From assembly GCF_001949145.1 (NCBI RefSeq), contig NW_019091425.1, positions 96,575 to 158,574 of the forward strand: a stretch of 62,000 nucleotides of DNA, written 5' to 3'. Position numbers and translations under genes: made by a program. The DNA comes from Acanthaster planci (Eukaryota > Echinodermata > Asteroidea > Valvatida > Acanthasteridae). This document shows, piece by piece, positions 54,261 through 62,000 of the stretch (the stretch's first letter is position 1; each line of letters begins with the position of its first letter). The notes under the pieces were generated by a model that did no database searches, was not told where the DNA came from, and saw nothing but the letters and a program-made list of their open reading frames with translations.

Positions 54261-57200
54261 TTTCAAAAAAAAAAAGAAAGAAAGATAATGGAGTTTGGGT
54301 CTTGGAAAGGCTAAACAAAGGTTGGGCCCTCCCACTTTGTTCCCTAAAACGTGTCTGTTTTCAACTAATACAAACATCGACTGAGTACTCGAGTACCTTC
54401 ACATGTGCCAACACACGTGTGGGCATGGACGGTGCAAGGTTCAACTTGCAGGGTCCCAGACAACACCGCACATTACTAGGAAGGTTCCACTCACAGATTA
54501 CACGGGGCGACAATACAGAAAGACGAGATAAAGGTGGTGATAATAATATGAATGTTACTGATTAATGGGCCTGGGTCAGACATGAGGGTAAACAAGGGCT
54601 GAGCTGGCATAACATCACATCACATCAGCAAACTCATATTATGACATTGAGGTTACTGGCAAGGGCATTGCTGTGGTTGGGGGATAGCTCTTTTTTTGGG
54701 GGGAGGGAGTAACTCATTGGGGGGGTATTCGACAGCAGTAGCAAACCATTAGCAGTAGATGGGGTAAATTTTAAGGTACTTTAATGGAAACTAGTAAGTA
54801 TCTTCCGTTTTCCTTGTCTTTATCCCCTTTTTGTCCGTTGCTGAATCTCTGCCACTTTGGGAGATAGGGTGGAGTCGGCAAATTCCTCCTTCCCCCAACA
54901 TCCTTACCTGGCGCAATCAGAAAAAATATTTAAGAAGAGGCTTAACTGGCATTAAATTGTTCTCTTTATTCATTTGTGTCTTGCTATTAGAAAGCTGATG
55001 CCAAACTCAACTATATGATCCCTCAAAGCTCCAAGGAAATCAACCAGTCACCTTTCTGTGTCCCTCTCCTATAATTGGTGACTGGGGGATCAGAAAGGGC
55101 CATCCTACTACTACATCAATGTCAAAGCCAGAAAGTACAGATTAAAAACAACAAATTAAAACAAAAATCAAAGTTGACAAACTGAAAATAATCAGTGGTC
55201 ATCCAGCTCAATCTCTTTATGAAGTTGACCCCCTCCCAAAGAGCACTGTGAATCTGTCCTCTGGCTTTATCCCTCACTCATACCCTACTTATATGGCATC
55301 CAACTCATCACTGGCTGGACAAGTCTCACCCATCTCATTTATCAGTGTGCTCTGTTCATCTGTGCTCTGTGGTCTGTGCTTGACACACCAAGCATCTTCT
55401 TTGGTCATGCCACAGAGAAAGGACACAGCCTATGGTCATCCCTACTGACCTTTCACAATTAGCCTCAAGGGTCAGTCTGTCTGTGTAGATTACTTCATCA
55501 CCAGTGTAGCAGCTGTGGGATTCCCTACCATTTTGTCTGAGCAGGTATATGCCAGGGAGTGGAAGTGCCTGGATACTTTGTCCTCCTCAGTGCAGGTCAC
55601 CAGGTATGAGAGATAATCACAGATTGCTCATAGCTAATTTAGTTTACCCTGGATAACTTGAAGATTTTCAGGAGACAAAGGTCAACACGTGAGGTCAACT
55701 ATCTGTGGCTTACTGTTCTTGTGAATGAGCTGGTGAGTAAGGCCAGCTAGAGTCTCTATTATTTGGCTGCGGCTCAAAAATACACACAGATATAGGTAGT
55801 GACTGAAGCCATTATCATAGCCTGTGTAATTTCAAGCCACATCCAAGTAACTGGGACACAGCCTAGGCTTCACTTCTAGTTGACAAAACTTTGGTATAAT
55901 GGTACAATGAAGATATGGCAATACAGTAACCCTGTTGGTGGCAGACGAAAGATATGACTGTGATAAGAAAGACAGAGGTACATGTAGGTCAGGCAATTAA
56001 GGGGCTAAACTAGCCAGCAACACTTCTTCAAGTATTGTTAATAATTGGTATCCTTTTGAATTTTCCCAGGTGTGAGATTATCTTTACTGGATGAACTTTT
56101 TCTGCAAACAAAATATACAGTCCAATGACTGCTGCTGTAGATGGATAGCCAATGCAGAAATAACCATACCTACACTTTCATTGCAATTAAATCATGCTAA
56201 CTACAGATTATGTGATGTATTTAGTGACCACAGAATAACAGAGAAATCAAAATGTGACTGATATGGCTGTTTATCATTCCTTTGGCCCATGATATCTAGA
56301 AATTTGGATATGATCAGGATTAAGTTTAACCCAAAAGTGTATGCAACACACTGTTTCACAACAGAAAAGCAGCCAAGTGTCTTTGCACAAATCTTGATAA
56401 TGGACTGTGCACAAACAGACAAGGGCACTGTTCATCCATTTTAGGGGATTTGTGCCAGCATATAGAGCACAGAAGAAAGGGTCAGTTAACAAGCTGTCCC
56501 TTTTCAGCTCCTGCCTTCCTCTCCATTTTCATCTTCAGGTTTCAATTTGATTAACTTTATATCCAAGGTTCAACCTGTGAAGCTCAAGCTCAACGCTGCT
56601 TCATTTTCTGCTAAACAGACCAAAGTTTACCAAAGAGTACTTTTTGGTTTAAAACCAGGTGTGGAGCTCGAGAGAAAAATGGCAACAATGCCAAGATTGG
56701 GAAAAGGGTTACGAAAAAGAGCACTGTGCACAACAACTGGAGGCTCATTTCAAATTGGGGGGGGGGTAGGATTACTCCAAAAGTGTGTTGTCCCGCTCCA
56801 CTGCAGGACAGTCTAATTTGAGCATACCATGGAAACTGTCTAAGACTGATGCATGTATTTGGCATTTTTCACCACTGAATGGTATAAGGAAAGGAAGTTC
56901 TTCTTAAGATCTAAGGGTGGGTTAGATCAGCAGGATTACCAGGAGAGGGGAAAAGGATGAGGTGTCATCCCCTCCCCTCTCAGATGTCTGTTCTCTACCT
57001 AACGCTGGTTGTCCTACACAGGCACTGCACTATGATATGGGCTTCTGCCGTCTCCAGAACAGTTTCAACAAATCTGTAATCAAAGGAAGCCAAACTAACC
57101 AAACAAATGTTTATACAAAAACATAACCTTTCAGTGAATAAAAGTAATTTCCAACTTGTATCCAGACCATCAGCACAATTACAGTGATTCCCGGGCACTA

Positions 57201-60200
57201 TTGCAGCTGAATCCCGCATTAAACGGATGGAACATGTACCTGCCCATTCCAGGAACGAAACACCGCAAGTGGACGAATGCTTGGCCTAATAAGAATCTTT
57301 TTTTCAGGAAGTCACATACACGTACTCTCTTACAGTTTCCTCAAAGACTGAGGCATGTCAAGGCAACCTCCTTCCCTGATGTAAGGGAGAAGCAGTGCCA
57401 TCCTGAGATTGTGAAACTGGAAGTGCTGACCACGCACAAGACAAACCTGCACGTACCCCATGCAAACCACCATACTGAAACCAGGTAGTCAATTCACCCT
57501 CACATTAAAGAGGGCTTTCAAAGCTAAAGGTACAAATTGCCATCGATGGCACTGCCTATATCATGATAGAGGCTCTGCCCCCGATTTCAAAAATCCTGAT
57601 TGATAATGTTCAGTGAAAGGATTTTTTAAAAGACAGCTGAGACTTATGTTAACTAAGTAGATCGGGGGTCGCATCAATGTCATTTTACACATCCCTTGTT
57701 ACATATTTTATGGCCTCCAACTGTCACTACGAGCCTCATCTAATGACCTGAACAATATTTCAACATGGATCCCACTGAAACAGAATAACTGTTCAATTCC
57801 ATTGGCTTTAGGTATGTCTAGACAGAACATTCAAAACAGGTCAGGTGAGCTACACAGAGCTACCAGGAGAGCTTTGCCAACATACTGGATTCAATGACCA
57901 GATGTCAAGACGAGTGCAAGGCTGGGCAGACTGCCAATAAAAAAGAAGATGAAAATATCTATGTTTTATGCTCATACCAAGCTGTTTCCTCACGGTTACT
58001 ACATAAAAATTAAAGAACAGCCTCGGTATATAGCCAGAACTACTTGAAAGTCATTAGTAAAGAGTGCTGTTTAATTATGGAACAATCAATGAATCAGTTT
58101 GGTTATAAACTTGCCAATGACAAATACACGTAGCTGTTCAAAATTTGGCCAAAATAATGTATGTGACACGTTGGCCACAGCTGATGGCAAGACCAGTGTG
58201 TGTGATGACGTTGAATCCAGGCCAGCCAGCGTTCTATTATTTGCTGACTTTAAATCAATAAACTTATGACTACATCTAGGGTGCCACAACAGGAGTCAGG
58301 CATACATTGGAATATTCCAGCAGCAAGTTAAAATTATGGCTGTACACAAAGATGTGTAAGACTTTGAGCCGCACACTTGTTGCCTAAACTTTACATACAC
58401 TTGGACTGAAAGGAATGAATTAGAATTGCTAAGACTTTACGTACTTCCCAGCTACTATTCCTTTTCTGTAGCCAACGTATCGGTAAATGTGCTTTATTTG
58501 CATTTCCAGATAAATCATTTTTATGTTAATAAAATACACATGCTTTGAATGAATCAGCTACAGATGGAAAATGAAAGCCAGGAATAGGTGGAGTCTTAAC
58601 ACAGTGGTTTCACTCCAAGTGTATGTAACATTTCCAGCACAACTGTTCACATTTTTGTGCACACTGGAAAATGGATTTTCGAGCGTGCACATTTGACACA
58701 GGAAGCATGATCTGTAGTCATATTGAAGCTTAACTTAAACCCAACAAGTTTACAAAATCAAAACTTGCTTTCAAGGGGTCAAAGGTAAGCAAGTACACTG
58801 CAGATCAAAAGTGGACACAATTAATCTGGAAACTACAATGCATACTTAATAAATACATCCCATGCAGTGAAACGTGATGATGCCCGGGGGAATGCGTTAA
58901 CCGCAGTGAACAGTCTTAAATTGAAATTGTATCAAACACAGTGCTAAAAAACAGAATTTAAAGGGGCTTTTTTAGGAAGGGGTGAAACAGATTGTAAAAA
59001 CATCCTCTTTCTATGGACCTGGCTTTCAGTAAATACCGGTATGCAAACATTTAGAGGAAATGACTACGGTAACAGAAATGGAAAAATGTTTGACAATTTT
59101 GCTTAACGACCACAAGGCCAAGACCTCAGAGAATATTTGTAAAACAAAAGAAAAAAAACAAAATTCAGACGAACAGAAAAAGGTTAGACAGAGATTTGGA
59201 GGTCCTAAAGCCACCGTGAACCCTCAAACAGGAATACAGGAACATCCAAGGGTCCGTATGCATGGCTCCACATGGATGGACAATCTTTGCTCACTTTCTT
59301 TTGAGAAATGAGCAGAGAAGTGTTCATCACATTCTTCCCTTAAATTTGACCACAGTAAGAACTTTTCTCCTGAAAGATAAATGCCATCTCATGTGCAGAA
59401 AGCTCAACGTTTATTCTTTTGAATGGCGAAGACCAACTCTAATTAACTGGTGTATGATTTCTAGTTTTGTTCATATAATATTTCTTTCATTTACCATTTC
59501 CTTTTTCAATGGCATACTACTTTGTCATTTCCTTCTGCGAAATATCACATGATCAGAAACATCTCCAGTTACACATAACGTGATATTATGCTATACATAC
59601 ATTATGTTCTTTGATTGAAGATGAGCCTTATTCTTTCCCAGGTCTTTAAAAGGCATATAATCCATGTTCCGGAATGGATTTTCATTTGAAAGAATTTATA
59701 GTAAAGATATTTTTAGCACTTCCAAAAACTGATGTAGATGTCATTTGGTGTCAGCACTATAAACAAACCAGTATATATGCATGCCTTTCATTTTCCAACA
59801 TGTTTGACAGCTGCAATAAAAACATTTTGTGACTTCACCAGATTGAAACCCCAGGTGTCTAAGTAACAGGGTTTTATGTGTTTGTCTAAAAATGTCCACT
59901 GACAAGAATATGCATTGCACATCATTCTCAAGCTAAAGTGCCGTGTGTATCTCATTGTACATGTAAATCACATCAGATAACAGACCTGAACAAACTGAAT
60001 TCAACATACTTCTGAAAAATATCTGGTAAAAGTTGCATTATTCTTTCATTAATAAAATGCTAAATTTACTGAGCTGCCTCAAACCTATTAATGCTGAAAA
60101 CGGAGGCATGGCTCAGCAACCGATAGGACAATTTCCAACAAAGACTGGCCTTCTTCAAACCTGCATAGTCTGTGGCTAAGCAGTGACTTTCCTGCAAGAA

Positions 60201-61244
60201 TGTGAATTTGCATTCACTTCATCAGAGCAATGATACACAGGAGACTTGGCAGGTTCATGTTTGTTGGTCCATGCCATCTGGCAGAGTTACAACAATGACT
60301 GATGACAGAGGAAGTGTCTGGGCTGGGCTATACTTCATTGCTAATTAAAAGTGACAATTGAGTCAATTACTTTTGCAGCAAAATTGAAGTTGTCAATCAC
60401 AGTTTTGGCCTATTCTGTTTTTTCTTTTTCTTTCTGTCCCTTCTTGTGCCCATACTTCTTTTGTTCCTCCTATGAAAAATTGTCTGAGCCGACAGGTTTG
60501 TTAATTTTTTTTTTCATTAATCCACTTGTTGTTTGATCGTCACCACAATGCTTTCTGCCGGACCAAATTTTATGGCCTCCCCCCAAGGAAAAATTTTCCA
60601 GGAAATGAACAAGAATAAATTTCTTCAAATACAAATTATTACTTTTTAACATTTAGAAATAGTGAGCCAAGAAAGTGCTGTCTCAAAATATGATTTTTTT
60701 TTCCAACCATGCACTAAATGGCAACAGTGCACTGAATAGGACACCTCATACACTGTAGCAGTGATCAATGCTCATGACGCTTTGAAGCAAAAAATAGGTA
60801 CCAAAAACCTTGAGCAAAGCTCACTTGACTGGTAATTATATTGACCATTGGGCACATACTGGCACATTTGAGCTCCACAATAGAATTTGACCTCTGCTGC
60901 ACAATAGGGATGATGCAAGTCAAACAAAATGAAGTAACAAAACATAAAGAACTGGGTCTGACAATAGGCGGGAGAAACACAGTTGCTAAAGTGACTGTCC
61001 AAAAGTTTGTCTCACCTTGAAGAGCAGAGGAGTACAGCTCATATTACCATGGGGCTCCATCCTATGACAGACTCTCAGGTTGGATCTCCCAAGTATGTAA
61101 AAAAACATTTAAAATGTAATGAAGAATGCCAGTAGGTGGAAGAAAATTTAGTCCTAATCACAGCTGCAAATCTTCAAACACAAACTTGGGGGGGTATGTC
61201 ATCTCAGTGTGCATTATAGTTAATAAAAAAAAACAGCCTGATCA

Positions 61245-61500
61245 TTTTGAGATGAGGTAGGACAGTCAGGGAGTCAACTCTGCCGCGGTCCAGGTTCAAA
61301 GCCAAATAGGTCTGCTTGTGGATTGGGTTTTTCTTTCCTGACCGATTCCATGGGTTTTCCCTGCAGCATTCATCCAGGCTCTTCCTCCCACCTCTCCAAC
61401 TGACTGCAATTTCTTCAGTGTCTTTTATTTGTCACTTCATTCTGTAACTGGTGCTGAATGTGCAGTTGGATGAGAAGTCAATAAATAAAATAAAAGACAG
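61245..61500 (+). repeat. Probable tRNA-derived SINE
   Basis: Contains a B-box-like GGTCCAGGTTCAAAGCC near 61290, then a body with GGGTTTTCCCTGCAGCATTC and CAGGCTCTTCCTCCCACC, and ends in an A-rich tail ATAAATAAAATAAAAG at about 61481-61497. This is the order expected of a SINE. Confidence 0.5.
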
Positions 61501-62000
61501 AAATAACTTGCGGACGTGATCTCTTCCAAAAAAAAAACAAAAAAAAAAGGAGTTATATTGCCCTCACTTTCAGGCATATCATGAATCTCAATCTCCCCAC
61601 CAAGAATTCCCAGTATCCAGTGATTTCTTTTCCTGCCATCATCAGCCCACACAAGTCTGTATTTATTAGGCTTATCCTTTTATCCTTGTCAAACTCTTCC
61701 TTGATACTGCGGTGACTTTCTCTTGTCATTTCTCGTCTTCTGAATTTACAGAGTTGCACTGGTGTCACGGTATTTTTCCAGTTTCATTGGGTGCAAACCG
61801 GTACGTCGTCATGGTCGATATTCTTTTAAAATGTTCTGACCTTTGTTTTTCCATTTCTTTAACTGAAAGCCTTTTAACAGTCCTCCAACTGTTTCCTGCA
61901 TTTTCTACTTTATCTTTATCTATTTTGTATTTTTATTTAATGTCTGATGCCTTTTACACACGATTCAGCCTTATCACAGGCTGGGGGGGGTGTATAAGTG

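Larger units (their letters stand above)
48456..62000. other. Region without an identified gene
   Basis: No conserved domain is visible on either strand. Minus-strand exon-like pieces with consensus boundaries occur at 56999-57073 (open frame containing VETVLETAEAHIIVQC) and ending at 61015 (frame RSNLRVCHRMEPHGNMSCTP before GTGAGA), but they do not assemble into anything recognisable. Short duplications: AGAAGAGATC near 49351-49376 and a doubled 15-mer CTACACTGGACTGCC near 49569-49597. Confidence 0.45.

Noticed and set aside
57156-57488. 110-codon plus-strand frame
   Set aside because: It relies on a non-ATG start, has low complexity and shows no recognisable domain.
61552-61690. Minus-strand frame YRLVWADDGRKRNHWILGIL as a coding exon
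   Set aside because: It lacks a convincing acceptor (purine-rich upstream), has a stop close by, and the peptide is not recognised.

Overview
The window is nuclear DNA from an intron-rich animal. Genes are split into short exons with canonical GT/AG junctions, introns run from a few hundred bases to about 1.7 kb, and the non-coding DNA is AT-rich and full of foldback elements and tRNA-derived repeats. The coding content (an invertebrate-type single tankyrase, GINS4, a PPP1R3 glycogen-targeting subunit) and the frequent TACATGTA and TAGGCC words suggest a marine invertebrate deuterostome. An echinoderm is my best guess, but the species call is inference only.

Layout: 1-8.9 kb is repeat-rich and holds no gene I recognise. 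It contains tRNA-like elements, a large foldback transposon at 2337-3184 and a probable reverse-transcriptase relic. 8.6-9.5 kb is a CpG-rich, promoter-like patch with a possible minus-strand first exon. 11.9-30.3 kb is a complete tankyrase gene on the minus strand: 22 coding exons, 3540 nt, 1179 residues, with every junction phase consistent. A 444-bp gap separates it from GINS4/SLD5 on the plus strand (30764-35703, 7 coding exons, 222 residues), so the two genes are head to head. 36.2-43.9 kb is non-coding, with a CpG-rich stretch near 38 kb. 44029-45060 is a single-exon coding region for a PP1 glycogen-targeting subunit of the PPP1R3B/C/D type, with a spliced 5' UTR and probably a 3 kb 3' UTR. 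48.5-62 kb shows no gene I can identify, only repeats and a few weak exon-like pieces.

Tankyrase is an ADP-ribosyltransferase scaffold, GINS4 a subunit of the replicative CMG helicase, and the PPP1R3 protein brings PP1 to glycogen. They do not form one pathway. The most interesting feature is their arrangement. From memory, human TNKS lies beside PPP1R3B on 8p and TNKS2 beside PPP1R3C on 10q, in both cases divergently transcribed. The same divergent TNKS/PPP1R3 pair is present here, with GINS4 between them. This points to an ancestral linkage older than the vertebrate genome duplications. I found no CRISPR array, rRNA or clearly functional tRNA.
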